A stretch of 58,804 bases of DNA from Cohnella xylanilytica (lineage in GTDB: Bacteria; Bacillota; Bacilli; Paenibacillales; Paenibacillaceae), in NCBI RefSeq assembly GCF_014212175.1, contig NZ_JACJVR010000084.1, forward strand, positions 1-58,804, in the 5' to 3' direction. A program made the translations under genes and the position numbers. Below are positions 1 to 8,668 of the stretch, one piece after another. The notes beneath the pieces were generated by a model. It was not told where the DNA came from. It searched no databases and was given only the letters and a program-made list of their open reading frames with translations. Every line of letters starts with the position of its first letter. Position 1 is the first letter of the stretch.

Positions 1-204
1 TTATTTCGACGATTTTATTCGAAACATCACACTCGTTAAACCGCCTGCATTCCGATCCTGCACGGATTGGACAACTGTCGTTTTTTTTAGAAGATCTTTA
101 GGCGGTGACGATTCCGATAGCATTGAAGCTTCGCAAACTTGGAAGATAGAATGGTAGAGGAACCATATCGACGGCCGCATGAGGCGGCAAAAGAGGTTGC
201 TATC

Positions 205-1131
205 ATGCGAAGCCGTGCGTTGAACGCCTCGCAGGCGGGGTGGATTTTTCTATTCTCTTATGTCGCGGGAATCGTTTTATCGGAGATCTTCGACAGGAAC
301 GGCTGGCTGGAAGCCGGCGGTCTGGGGTTGTTCGCGGCCTATGTGGCGATCGGACAAGTCGGTCTCAACTTGTCTCCGGGCGTGGCGTGGAGCCGGCTGC
401 GGGGGTTGTCCTTGGCCTCGACCTTGCGAATAAGGAGCCTGCCGGCATCCGTACTCGGGATGGCAGTCGCCGTCTGCGTCGCGAGCCAGGTGCCGCTCTT
501 GTTCCTGCATCAGGCGACCGAGGCCGTGCTGGCTTCCGTCGGCGACGCCTACGAGGCGTCCGTCTATCCGATCGCCGACAGTCCGGCGGAGCTGGCGATT
601 CTGATCGTATGCATCGGCGTCCTGCCGCCGATTTGCGAAGAGCTTCTTTTCCGCGGCGTGCTCTTGACCGGGTACGAAGGGCGCGGCCCGATGCTCGCGG
701 CGGTCGCGAGCTCCTTCCTGTTCGCGCTGTTCCACGATAATCCGTACCGGCTGCTGGAGCTGTTCGTCGCCGCTCTCGTCTCCGCCCTTATCGTTCTCTA
801 TTCGGGGTCGATCTGGCCCGGCATCGCCGTCCACCTGGCCACGAATATCACGTACGTCATCGGCTCTTATGCGCGCCAAGGGGATCTGGTCCAAGGGATC
901 TCCAGCAACGGCCATTCCGTGCCTTGGACGACGATGCTCCTGACGGGCGCCGCCTCGATTCCGGCCATTATCCTGTGCGCGGCTCTGCTGAAGCGAATGA
1001 AGCGGATGACGGCACCGAACGGAAAATCGGCGAAGGACCGCCCGCCTCATGCAATAGACGGTCCTGCGAGTTGGACGATCCCGATCCTCTTGGCCATCCT
1101 GGCGTTCCTGGCCAAGCAATTCTTCCTGTAA
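205..1131 (+). CDS. CPBP family intramembrane metalloprotease (Abi/CAAX-type)
   Basis: Polytopic membrane protein (about eight hydrophobic segments) with the three CPBP motifs in order. Counting from an upstream TTG at 139, these are EExxxR in CEELLFRG (about residues 167-172), FxxxH in FALFH (195-199) and HxxxN in HLATN (232-236). Family members are membrane-embedded glutamate-type proteases or abortive-infection-like proteins; the substrate cannot be told from sequence. I prefer ATG 205, which has AAGAGG 8 nt upstream and begins just before the first hydrophobic stretch. TTG 139 and ATG 151 are in-frame alternatives that add a polar leader. The gene stands alone and converges on the minus-strand hydrolase at 1167. 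Confidence 0.85.
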   Translation: MRSRALNASQAGWIFLFSYVAGIVLSEIFDRNGWLEAGGLGLFAAYVAIGQVGLNLSPGVAWSRLRGLSLASTLRIRSLPASVLGMAVAVCVASQVPLLFLHQATEAVLASVGDAYEASVYPIADSPAELAILIVCIGVLPPICEELLFRGVLLTGYEGRGPMLAAVASSFLFALFHDNPYRLLELFVAALVSALIVLYSGSIWPGIAVHLATNITYVIGSYARQGDLVQGISSNGHSVPWTTMLLTGAASIPAIILCAALLKRMKRMTAPNGKSAKDRPPHAIDGPASWTIPILLAILAFLAKQFFL

Positions 1132-1166
1132 CGCTCCTCGGCCATCCTGAAGCAGGACCTCGAAGA

Positions 1167-1751
1167 TCAGACCCGAAGCTCGAAGCTGTCGCCGTGCCCC
1201 GGGAAAACCCTTCTCTCGTTGGTACTCCGGATGAGCGACCAGCTTCTCTCCGCTTCTTCGTTCGACTCCATGGACATGAGCCCCCACGGCGGCAGGTCCC
1301 CCGTGAACACGCCCAAGCCTTCGATGACGATGCTGATGGAATCGTCCGAGTGGCCGGGGGTATGAAGGATGTACCCGGGTACGCCTATTCTTTTCTCGAA
1401 TGCGAATTTATCGTTCTCGTCCAGCAGATTATGGGGCTTCAAGACGATCTCCCGGAAGCCGGGGAGCTTGGCCATCGACTTGTTCGCGAGATCCGCATAT
1501 TCCGACTGCATTCGGCCGACGATCAGGTCGATGCCCATCGACTGCAGCTCCTGGGCGATCCCGCAATGATCGGGGTGGAAGTGAGTGACGATCAAGTGAC
1601 GAATATCTCCGGCATCGATCCCGCATCTCCGCCATTGGCTCTTCATCTTCCCGAGCGTTCCCGGCATGCCCGCGTCGATGAGAAGATACTTCTTGCCGCA
1701 GGGAATCGCATAATAATTCGTCGAATCGTAGCCGAGATGGATCGCGTTCAA
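1167..1751 (-). CDS. MBL-fold metallo-hydrolase
   Basis: A 194-aa metallo-beta-lactamase-fold protein. Visible metal motifs are HFHPDH (HxHxDH, residues 57-62), TPGHSDDS in the middle, FTGD, and PGHGD near the C-terminus, so the di-zinc site looks complete. There is no signal peptide, so it is probably a cytoplasmic hydrolase of the glyoxalase II-like branch; the substrate is unknown. The start is TTG with GGAGGGG 5 nt upstream. It begins 2 nt after the stop of the DUF5946-like gene, so the two are almost certainly cotranscribed. The protein ends shortly after the last metal motif, which is compact for this fold. Confidence 0.87.
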   Translation of the reverse strand: MNAIHLGYDSTNYYAIPCGKKYLLIDAGMPGTLGKMKSQWRRCGIDAGDIRHLIVTHFHPDHCGIAQELQSMGIDLIVGRMQSEYADLANKSMAKLPGFREIVLKPHNLLDENDKFAFEKRIGVPGYILHTPGHSDDSISIVIEGLGVFTGDLPPWGLMSMESNEEAERSWSLIRSTNERRVFPGHGDSFELRV

Positions 1752-1753
1752 TT

Positions 1754-2290
1754 TTACCCCTCCTTGCTTTCTTTTTCGTACTTGCTTATATACAAGTCCC
1801 CAATGGCCTTGGCGATCGGATGGAATCGTTCATAGGACCGGTATACGCCCCTCGCCCATGACTCCAATACCCTCTCCAGCTCTTGCTGCTCGAGCCCGAT
1901 CAGGTCGGTCACGGTAAGATTCCCTCTCTCCAGGACGGGCAAGGCCGGAATCCGGGAATCCGGGCGCGCCAGCTTGTAGTCGTCCATGACACGGCTCAGC
2001 AGAGGCGTCTTCGAATAATTCCAGACGACTTCGCGCTCGAGCGTCAGATACTGTCTGGCGAGATGCAGATTGTTATTCCAGTCGCCATGCACCTCCGTAT
2101 GCTGCAAGCAGTGGGCATCGGCGTACATGAACGGGGGCAGGCCGATCTCCGCCAAGCGGCCTCCCGTCTCGATAAAGACTTCAAAACATTCAAAAACGCC
2201 GCCTTCAACGTTCGAGCCGCAAAATTGGCACCGCCCCCGACGCTCCAGCTTTATCCCCTTCTTCCGCGCTTGCCGTTCGATATCCTGCAT
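1754..2290 (-). CDS. DUF5946-like protein with N-terminal Cys pair
   Basis: Protein of 178 aa from the ATG at 2290, chosen because AAAGGAGG lies about 10 nt upstream; an in-frame GTG at 2317 lies before that site. Near the N-terminus it has CxxC (residues 21 and 24, CQFCG) and a third Cys at 35. A histidine-containing block (ADAHCLQHTEVHGDWN) resembles my memory of DUF5946. No function is established. It is followed immediately by the MBL-fold hydrolase. The family assignment rests on pattern memory only and should be checked with a profile search. Confidence 0.7.
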   Translation of the reverse strand: MQDIERQARKKGIKLERRGRCQFCGSNVEGGVFECFEVFIETGGRLAEIGLPPFMYADAHCLQHTEVHGDWNNNLHLARQYLTLEREVVWNYSKTPLLSRVMDDYKLARPDSRIPALPVLERGNLTVTDLIGLEQQELERVLESWARGVYRSYERFHPIAKAIGDLYISKYEKESKEG

Positions 2291-2392
2291 GGATTCGCCG
2301 CCTCCTTTTGATCCCACTGTACAGGTTCACGCAGCGTTAAAGTCAATAGAAATGACTCGCTCCCCTCATAGGCTCCGCGCAAATACGGGAAA

Positions 2393-2425
2393 GCCGGCGC
2401 TCCCCCCCATCGGGAGAGCGCCGGC
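2393..2425 (-). terminator. Intrinsic terminator of the GH92 operon
   Basis: A perfect 10-bp stem (gccggcgctc / gagcgccggc) with a 13-nt loop lies about 40 nt after the GH92 stop on the minus strand. It is followed there by TTTCCCGTATTT, a weak U-tract. It closes the locus A permease-lipoprotein-GH92 operon. Confidence 0.65.
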
Positions 2426-2463
2426 CACCTTCGCGGCAACTCCGCGTTCCTATGAAGTCAAGC

Positions 2464-4674
2464 TCATTGCCCGCTCCCGCTCCCGACCTCGCTCTCGATC
2501 CGGCTCCGGCTCCGGTTCCGCAGCTCCCGCAGCGGAGAAGGCGGCACGCGCTCCTCGCCCGCTCCCCAGTCGCTCGGCGAGGCGGCCAGCGTCAGACGGA
2601 GTACCGCGCCCCCCGCTCCCGCGATCTCCGCGTGCCTCACCCAGGCGCGGTCGAGCGGCGCGCCGTTCAACGTCGCGGCTGCGATCCGGACGCCGTCCGC
2701 GCCCGGGTCCGCTCCCTCCGTCTCGATGACGAGCTCGCCTCCGTCTTCGCCGAGCCGAATCGCGGTGCGCCGGAACAGCGGCGCGGACAGCAGATACAGA
2801 TCCTGCCCCATCACCGGATACAGCCCGATCGCCCCGCACAGGTAGAAGGCGCTCTGGCAGCCCATGTCCTCGTTGTCGGGCAGCCCGCCGAGCTCCGGGC
2901 GGTAGCGCGCCGCCAGAATCTCCCGCACCCGGTCCGCCGACCGATCCGGCCGTCCCGCGTAATGGTACAGGTACGGCACGTGCAGCATCGTCTCCTTCGG
3001 ATAGAAATGCCCCTCCTCGAAGAAGCGGTCCAGGTGCCGGACGAACGCCTCGGCTCCCCCGTGCCGCTCGACCAGCCCCGCGAAGTCGTGGTGCGCGCTG
3101 AACGACCATTGCCAGCTCGTGCCCTCGTAGAAGTACGGATCGTTCCAGCTGTCGGCATAGCACTTGCCGGGCTCGAACGGGTTCGCCCACTCTCCGTTCG
3201 GATGCTTCGGCGCGAAGAAGCGGATGTCTTCGCGCCACAGGTTCCACAGCTTGCGCGAGCTCTCGTAATACGTCTCCGCCACGTCCGTCTGCCCGAGCCG
3301 CTCCGCCAGGTGGCCGATGCACCAATCCTGGTATGCGTACTCCATGTGCCGCGACACGCAGTTCTTGCGGATGTTCGTCGACAGGTACCCGTTGTCGCGG
3401 TATTCGCAGAGGTGGCGCCCGTACAGCCACGGATCCGGCGACTCGACCTCGTTGTTCTTGCGCATCTGGAGCAGCGCCTTCTCGTAGTCGATGCCGGCGA
3501 AGCCCTTCTGCGCCGCTTCGCTGAGCAGAATGTCCGCCGAGCTGCCGCCCTGGATCATGGCGCTGTGGCCTTGAATCCAGGCGTCGGGAATCCAGCCGAT
3601 ATGGTCGGCGATGTCGAGCAGGCAATTGAGCATGTCGACGTGCAGCTTCGGATCGAACAGGCTAATGAGCGAGTTCGCGTTGCGCACGCTGTCCCACAGC
3701 GCGTAGAAGTCGGTGAAGTGCCGCTTGCCCGACTTCCAGAAGGCGTTCTCGTCGTCGACGCCCAAGTCGCTCGGCATGCAGACGAGACGCGTGAACAGCG
3801 TGTAGAACAGCTTGCGCTGCTCCTCCGTTCCGCCCTCGACCTCGATCCGGGACAGGTAGCGGTCCCATTCCGCCGCCGCGGACGCCCGGATGTCGTCGAA
3901 GCCGCGGCCGGCCGTCTCCCGCTCGACGTTCTCCCGCGCCTTGGCGATGCTGACGTAGGAGATGCCGACCTGCACGTTCAGCTCCGGGATGTCGCCGAAG
4001 TGGGCGACGGCCATGCAGTTCGGCCCGTCGACCGCCAGCTTCGGGAACATCCCCGCCGCGTTCCGCACGAGCCGCGACGTCGCCGGCGCATCGAACTTGG
4101 CGTAGAAGTACACCGAATAAGGGAACTTGTGCCCCCAGCCTCCCCGGAAGTCGCCGCGCCCGATCAGCTCCGTCTCGGAGACGAACTCGCAGAAGCCTCC
4201 CGTCGAGTACCCCGTGTCTTCGCCGGGATGATCGGCGCCGACCTGCACGACGGAGCCGACGTCGATCAGCAGGTTGGCGGTCTCGCCCGCGGGGAACCGG
4301 TACCGGTGAACGCCGACTCTCGGCGTCGAGGTCAGCTCGACCTCGATATTCCACGGCGCGAGCTTCACCGTATAGTAGCCGGCCGAAGCCGCTTCCCCTT
4401 CTTTGCCCGTCGACTCCGCTTCGAACCGGGGCAGGCCGCCGAACGGCAGCAGCCCGACGTTGCCGTACCGCCCGCCGCCGCCCGTCCCGCTGACGTGGGT
4501 ATGGCTGAACCGGCGAATGGGCTTCGCGATCTCGTAGCCGTTGGAGGGCTGCGGCCGGATCGAATCCGGTCCGAGCCTCACGATGCTGTAGGGCAGGTAA
4601 GGGCCGATCAGGCAATGGCCGGGACTCTCCGTTCCGATGAACGGATCGACCCAAGCCGTCGGTCTCGTGTTCAT
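2464..4674 (-). CDS. GH92 family glycosidase (alpha-mannosidase type)
   Basis: A 736-aa protein, the usual GH92 size. It opens with VDPFIGTESPGHCLIGPYLP and carries the blocks FSHTHVSGTGGGG, YALWDSVRNANSL, SRHMEYAYQDWCIGHLAERL, YEGTSWQWSFSAHHD and DNEDMGCQSAFYLCG. These match the family order, the last being where the catalytic acid residues sit (NDDxG in most members, NED here). GH92 enzymes are calcium-dependent exo-alpha-mannosidases that trim N-glycans or mannans. There is no signal peptide, so it probably acts inside the cell on imported oligosaccharide. It is the last gene of the permease-lipoprotein operon; the ATG has AAGGAGAG upstream. The C-terminal tail (RNRSRSRIESEVGSGSG) is encoded by a hexamer-rich simple-sequence stretch and looks disordered. 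Confidence 0.92.
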   Translation of the reverse strand: MNTRPTAWVDPFIGTESPGHCLIGPYLPYSIVRLGPDSIRPQPSNGYEIAKPIRRFSHTHVSGTGGGGRYGNVGLLPFGGLPRFEAESTGKEGEAASAGYYTVKLAPWNIEVELTSTPRVGVHRYRFPAGETANLLIDVGSVVQVGADHPGEDTGYSTGGFCEFVSETELIGRGDFRGGWGHKFPYSVYFYAKFDAPATSRLVRNAAGMFPKLAVDGPNCMAVAHFGDIPELNVQVGISYVSIAKARENVERETAGRGFDDIRASAAAEWDRYLSRIEVEGGTEEQRKLFYTLFTRLVCMPSDLGVDDENAFWKSGKRHFTDFYALWDSVRNANSLISLFDPKLHVDMLNCLLDIADHIGWIPDAWIQGHSAMIQGGSSADILLSEAAQKGFAGIDYEKALLQMRKNNEVESPDPWLYGRHLCEYRDNGYLSTNIRKNCVSRHMEYAYQDWCIGHLAERLGQTDVAETYYESSRKLWNLWREDIRFFAPKHPNGEWANPFEPGKCYADSWNDPYFYEGTSWQWSFSAHHDFAGLVERHGGAEAFVRHLDRFFEEGHFYPKETMLHVPYLYHYAGRPDRSADRVREILAARYRPELGGLPDNEDMGCQSAFYLCGAIGLYPVMGQDLYLLSAPLFRRTAIRLGEDGGELVIETEGADPGADGVRIAAATLNGAPLDRAWVRHAEIAGAGGAVLRLTLAASPSDWGAGEERVPPSPLRELRNRSRSRIESEVGSGSGQ

Positions 4675-4761
4675 GGTTTGCTCTCTCCTTCTCTATTCGC
4701 TCTCATGGAACCCCTGCAGCTCATGGAGCTCATGAAGCCTCCCGGCTTACGCCTTCATAGA

Positions 4762-4790
4762 CGAGCCGCCCCCCGGGGAGAGGCGGCTCG
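4762..4790 (-). other. Hairpin between lipoprotein gene and GH92 gene
   Basis: A 9-bp perfect stem (cgagccgcc / ggcggctcg) sits about 40 nt after the lipoprotein stop, inside the operon. No T-run follows on the minus strand, so it is more likely a transcript-stabilising or partly terminating hairpin than a full terminator. Such an element would let the binding protein be made in excess of GH92. Confidence 0.45.
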
Positions 4791-4826
4791 CCGCATATCC
4801 GTAACGTACGATTACCCTTGCAACGA

Positions 4827-6407
4827 TTACCCTTTGGTCTTCAGCCACTCGTCGAACTGCTTCTGCTTCTCGGCGATTACCTTCTCCACACCCGAAGCCT
4901 TCAGCTTGTCGAGGAACTGCGGGATATACTTCTCCGGATCGACAATGCCCGCGTTCAGCGTGCCGAAATATTCCTTGTACACGTTGACGCACGCGGCCAC
5001 TTCGCTCTTCACGCTGTCGCTGTTGAAGGAGAACCCGAGCGCGATGGACGGCTTCGCCGAATCGTTGAACGCCTTGAACAGCTCCCACTTCTTCGGATTC
5101 TCCGTGTCGAACAGGTAGTTCAGGAACTGGTTGCCCAGCTGCCAGTTCGTGCCCGGGCTGTACGTCGACGTCGCCGCGTCCACGCCGTCCGGGTAGCGGA
5201 TGACGTTGTCGGAGCCTTCCACCTTCACGTAGTGCTTGCCCTCGATGCCGTAGTTGACCAGGTTGTTCAGCGTCTTGTCGGTGTGAAGCAGGTTGATGAG
5301 CATCATGGCGCGTTCCGGATTCTTCGACGTGCGGGAGATGGCGAGCATCGAACCCGTCGTGTCGCCGGTCGTGATCGTCGGCTCCGTCAGCTCCACCTGC
5401 ACGAGAGGAACGCCGACCGAGCGCATGACCTCTTCCGCCGCCCCCGGCTTCAGCGCGGCCGTATACCCGAACACTTTGCCCGCCTTCATCATCTCGTCCG
5501 GCTTGACCTTGGTCGTCGCCGCGTCCTTGTTGATGTAGCCCGCCTGGTACCACTTGCGGCTCAGCGCCGCCGCTTCCTTGAACTCCGGCGTGGCCGGCTC
5601 GTTCAGAATCGTCGTCTCCGTGCCGAGCTTGTGCAGGACGCCGGGCACCGAGTTGTCGCCGAGCGAGTCGAAGTTCAGGTTCGTCAGCAGGCCGCTGTCG
5701 CTGGAGACGTAGAACGGGGTCATGCCCGGCTCCTTCTCCTTCACCGTCTTCAGCATCGGCTCCAGATCGGCGACCGTCTTGATCGAGCTCAGGTCCATGC
5801 CGTACTTCTCGACGATGTCCTTGCGGAGCAGCAGCCCCCGGGTCGCGGCCAGCTCCTTGTTCGTCGGCACGGCGTAGTTGCGCCCGTTGATCTTGGAGCC
5901 GCTCAGGAACGCCGGGTTCAGCTCCGCCTTCATCTCCTTGCCGTACTGATCGATGAGATCGGTGATATCCAGGAACGCGCCCTTGCCCACGTTCACCGTG
6001 AAGCCGTTCCAAGCCGCGGTGAAGATAATGTCGGCCGGCTGCGACGAGGAGATCATCAGGTTCATCTTGCTGTCCCAAGCGCCCCAATCGATCGGGTTCA
6101 GATCGACCTTGGCGTTGATCTTATCCTTCAGGTATTCGTTGATCGCCTGCTCGACGACCTGTTCGTCCTTCTGCGGCGTGCCGGGGTAATACAGCGTCAG
6201 CTCGACTTCCTCCAGCTTCGACGCCGCGGACGGAGACGCCGAGCCGGATGCCGGCGCGGACCCGGATGCCGACGGCGATGCGCTCGGGCTTGCCGAAGCC
6301 GACGGAGAAGACCCGTTCTCGTTATTGGCGCCGCAGCCCGCCAGGACGAGACCGAGCGTGCACAGGACGACGAACGCGGGATATGCTTTTTTGGTGCCCC
6401 AGACCAT
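4827..6407 (-). CDS. Extracellular sugar-binding lipoprotein of ABC transporter (locus A)
   Basis: A 526-aa solute-binding protein with a lipoprotein signal (MVWGTKK, hydrophobic core, then LAGC lipobox at about residue 25). A Ser/Ala/Pro-rich linker of about 45 residues follows, then the family 1 extracellular binding fold (YYPGTPQKDEQVVEQAINEY). It is similar in length and sequence to the locus B lipoprotein at 46103-47641 (shared pattern LNPI, NLM, YAVPT, LRKDIVEKYG versus MRKDLVDKYG). The role is capture of an oligosaccharide and delivery to the two permeases encoded just upstream. Unlike locus B, this gene comes after the permeases. RBS GGGGAGGG precedes the ATG. Confidence 0.92.
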   Translation of the reverse strand: MVWGTKKAYPAFVVLCTLGLVLAGCGANNENGSSPSASASPSASPSASGSAPASGSASPSAASKLEEVELTLYYPGTPQKDEQVVEQAINEYLKDKINAKVDLNPIDWGAWDSKMNLMISSSQPADIIFTAAWNGFTVNVGKGAFLDITDLIDQYGKEMKAELNPAFLSGSKINGRNYAVPTNKELAATRGLLLRKDIVEKYGMDLSSIKTVADLEPMLKTVKEKEPGMTPFYVSSDSGLLTNLNFDSLGDNSVPGVLHKLGTETTILNEPATPEFKEAAALSRKWYQAGYINKDAATTKVKPDEMMKAGKVFGYTAALKPGAAEEVMRSVGVPLVQVELTEPTITTGDTTGSMLAISRTSKNPERAMMLINLLHTDKTLNNLVNYGIEGKHYVKVEGSDNVIRYPDGVDAATSTYSPGTNWQLGNQFLNYLFDTENPKKWELFKAFNDSAKPSIALGFSFNSDSVKSEVAACVNVYKEYFGTLNAGIVDPEKYIPQFLDKLKASGVEKVIAEKQKQFDEWLKTKG

Positions 6408-6487
6408 TCCAGAACCCTCCCCATATTCGAAAAAAAGTGAGTATATGCCAACCGGACAACCCGTAAGGCTAGTATAGATTGCCGGGA

Positions 6488-7408
6488 TCAGCCTTTGACA
6501 GCCCCAATCGTAAGCCCTTTCACGAAATACTTCTGAAAGAACGGATAAGCCAGAACGATCGGCCCGATGCCGATGACCGCCATCGCCATCCGGATCGCCT
6601 CGCTCGGGAGCCGGACGGTGCCGCCCCCGCGGGTGAGCGCTTCCGACGCCTGCACGTTGGAGGTCAGATACTGGATGTTAAGCATCGTCTTGTACATCAG
6701 GTACTGCACGCTGACGGTCTTGTTGTCGCTGATGAAGATCAGGCTGAGGAACCAGTCGTTCCAATACATCAGCGTGTTGAACAGCGCGATGGTGGCGATG
6801 ACCGGGAGCGACAGCGGAAGGACGATGCGGATGAAGATCCTAAGCTCCCCCGCCCCGTCGATCGTCGCCGCTTCGATGAGCGCGGCCGGTATCGTCGTCT
6901 GGAAGAAGGTGCGCATGATGAGGATGTTGAACGGCTGGACGAGCATCGGGATGATGAGCGCCCAGATCGAATCGCCCAGGTGGAGGTACTTCGTATACAC
7001 GAGGTACCAGGGAACGAGCCCCCCGTTGAACAGCATCGTCAGGAAAATGAAGAAGGCGAAGCCGTTGCGGTACGGCAGATCCTTGCGGGAGATCGGGTAG
7101 GCGAACGCCGCCGTCAGCAGCAGGCTGAGAATCGTTCCGACGACGGTGACGAACAGCGATACGCCGTAGGAGCGGACGATCTGGCCCGAGTCGGCGAACA
7201 GCAGCTCGTAGGCCGTCAGGCTGAACGCCTTCGGGATGAGCTGGTACCCGTTCTGCAGAATCGCCATCTCGTCCGTGAACGAGACCATGATCACGAGCAG
7301 CAGAGGGAACACGCACAGGATCGTGTAGAACCAGAAGACGCCTTGGACGAGCGCGTTGGAGCGTCTGGAGATGGCATTGGGCGAGTAGGGCGCGCGGGTG
7401 GCTTGCAT
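6488..7408 (-). CDS. Carbohydrate ABC transporter permease, YtcP/LplC type (locus A)
   Basis: Inner-membrane permease of 306 aa from ATG 7408 (AAGGAGGA 7 nt upstream; an in-frame upstream start adds about 10 residues but has no better site). It has six hydrophobic segments and the EAA-loop region AATIDGAGELRIFIRIVLPLSLP that contacts the ATPase. The C-terminus FFQKYFVKGLTIGAVKG is typical of LplC/YtcP proteins and almost identical to the end of the locus B partner (FFQKYFVKGMTIGAVKG). It pairs with the LplB-type permease directly upstream. No ATPase gene is nearby. Confidence 0.93.
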   Translation of the reverse strand: MQATRAPYSPNAISRRSNALVQGVFWFYTILCVFPLLLVIMVSFTDEMAILQNGYQLIPKAFSLTAYELLFADSGQIVRSYGVSLFVTVVGTILSLLLTAAFAYPISRKDLPYRNGFAFFIFLTMLFNGGLVPWYLVYTKYLHLGDSIWALIIPMLVQPFNILIMRTFFQTTIPAALIEAATIDGAGELRIFIRIVLPLSLPVIATIALFNTLMYWNDWFLSLIFISDNKTVSVQYLMYKTMLNIQYLTSNVQASEALTRGGGTVRLPSEAIRMAMAVIGIGPIVLAYPFFQKYFVKGLTIGAVKG

Positions 7409-7424
7409 GGGGTCCTCCTTCTCC

Positions 7425-8405
7425 TCAGAACAGGGCATTGTCGCGGTTGATCTTCTTGACGACGTAGTTGGAGCCGAACACGAGCACGAGTCCGACGGCC
7501 GCCTGGTAGAGTCCCGCCGCGGAAGACATGCCGATGTCCCCCATGACCATGAACGAGCGGTAGACGTACGTGTCGATGACGTTGGTCGTCGGGTACAGCG
7601 CGCCGGTGTCGAGCGTCACCTGGAAGAACAACCCGAAGTCCGCGTAGAAAATGCGCCCGATCTGAAGCAGCGTCATGATGACGATGACCGGCATGAGCAG
7701 CGGCAGCGTGATGCTCGTCATCTGCTTCCGCTTGCTCGCCCCGTCGATAAGCGCCGCTTCGTAATACTCCTCGTCGATTCCGACGATGGCGGCGAGGTAG
7801 ACGACCGAGTAGTAGCCGACGTTTTTCCAAGCGTTGATGATCGGCAGCAGGAACGGCCACGCGTTCGGCTCGGCGTACCAGGAGATCGGATCGATCCCGA
7901 GCGCCTTCAGCAGGACGTTGTTCACGAACCCGTTCTCTTCTCCGAGCATCGCGAACACCAGGTAGCTGACGACGACGGCGGACAGGAAGTAGGGCAGGAA
8001 CATCGCGCTCTGGAAAAACTTCGCGAGCACCCGGCTGCGCAGCTCGTTCAGCATGATCGCGAAGGCGATCGCGACTGCGAGGTTCGTCGCGATGAAGGCC
8101 GCGTTGTACAGAATCGTGTTGCGCGTGATGACCCAGGCGTCCGTCGTCGCGAACAGGAACTTGAAGTTCTCGAAGCCGACCCAGGGGCTGCCGAGGATGC
8201 CCTGCTCGTAGTTGATCTTCTTGAAGGCGATCAGGACGCCGAACATCGGCAGGTAGTTGTTGAGGATGACGAGCGCGATCGTCGGGAGCATCATCAGGTA
8301 GAGCATCCCGAAGCGCGCTGCCCGGCGCCGGCGGCCGGCGCCGCGCGGGGCCGCTCGGGGGCGAGCCAAGGCGGCGGCTTCGGCGTTCGCGGTTATCGGC
8401 TTCAC
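7425..8405 (-). CDS. Carbohydrate ABC transporter permease, LplB type (locus A)
   Basis: A 326-aa permease with the EAA-loop YYEAALIDGASKRKQMTSITLPLLMPV and the C-terminus VLVFGSNYVVKKINRDNALF typical of LplB-type subunits. The last residues, NALF, are shared with the locus B homologue (NKENALF). The N-terminus carries about 35 basic and Ala-rich residues before the first membrane helix. The start is GTG with AAAAGAGG about 9 nt upstream. It is the first gene of the locus A transport operon, and the promoter and YesN-type box lie 60-120 nt upstream. Confidence 0.93.
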   Translation of the reverse strand: MKPITANAEAAALARPRAAPRGAGRRRRAARFGMLYLMMLPTIALVILNNYLPMFGVLIAFKKINYEQGILGSPWVGFENFKFLFATTDAWVITRNTILYNAAFIATNLAVAIAFAIMLNELRSRVLAKFFQSAMFLPYFLSAVVVSYLVFAMLGEENGFVNNVLLKALGIDPISWYAEPNAWPFLLPIINAWKNVGYYSVVYLAAIVGIDEEYYEAALIDGASKRKQMTSITLPLLMPVIVIMTLLQIGRIFYADFGLFFQVTLDTGALYPTTNVIDTYVYRSFMVMGDIGMSSAAGLYQAAVGLVLVFGSNYVVKKINRDNALF

Positions 8406-8462
8406 GTTCTTGGCCTCTTTTCTCTCTAAGTGTCGCGGCGTGTATCTCTCCGTCCTACTTGA

Positions 8463-8526
8463 ATTATAGGGAACCGGCCGTGCCCCCCTCTACGCAGGCC
8501 CGTGACAAGAAGGACGGATTGGTGAC
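8463..8526 (-). promoter_or_regulatory. Promoter with YesN-type box upstream of locus A transporter
   Basis: On the minus strand a perfect -10 TATAAT (8463-8468) has no recognisable -35. Ending 21 nt upstream of the -10 is GTCACGGGCCTGCGTAG (8490-8506); another GTCAC starts 20 nt further upstream (8522-8526). The same arrangement (15 of 17 bases, 21-nt spacing, 20-bp period) precedes the large glycosidase gene at 15416-15479. Direct repeats two helical turns apart that replace a -35 are what an AraC-type activator such as the YesN protein at 15554 would use. Confidence 0.65.
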
Positions 8527-8668
8527 ATGGGCGGGTCGGCAGGGGCGGCGGTTTAATCAATTGCGGCTGGGCTGCGGCTGCGGTTGCGGCTTCGGCTTCG
8601 GCTGGGGTTGCTCTTCGAACGAACTCATTCCTCCTTCCGCGCAGCAAGGCGTTCGGGAGGAACGAGAT

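Noticed and set aside
1..138. RNA gene or riboswitch at the left edge
   Set aside because: Only an A/T-rich stretch and a weak ccgcc/ggcgg pairing are visible; no tRNA or riboswitch core can be drawn.
2452..5118. 888-codon open frame on the plus strand opposite GH92 and the lipoprotein gene
   Set aside because: Composition is Arg/Val/Leu-rich with no domain, no RBS, and it spans two clear minus-strand genes; it is a GC-rich shadow.
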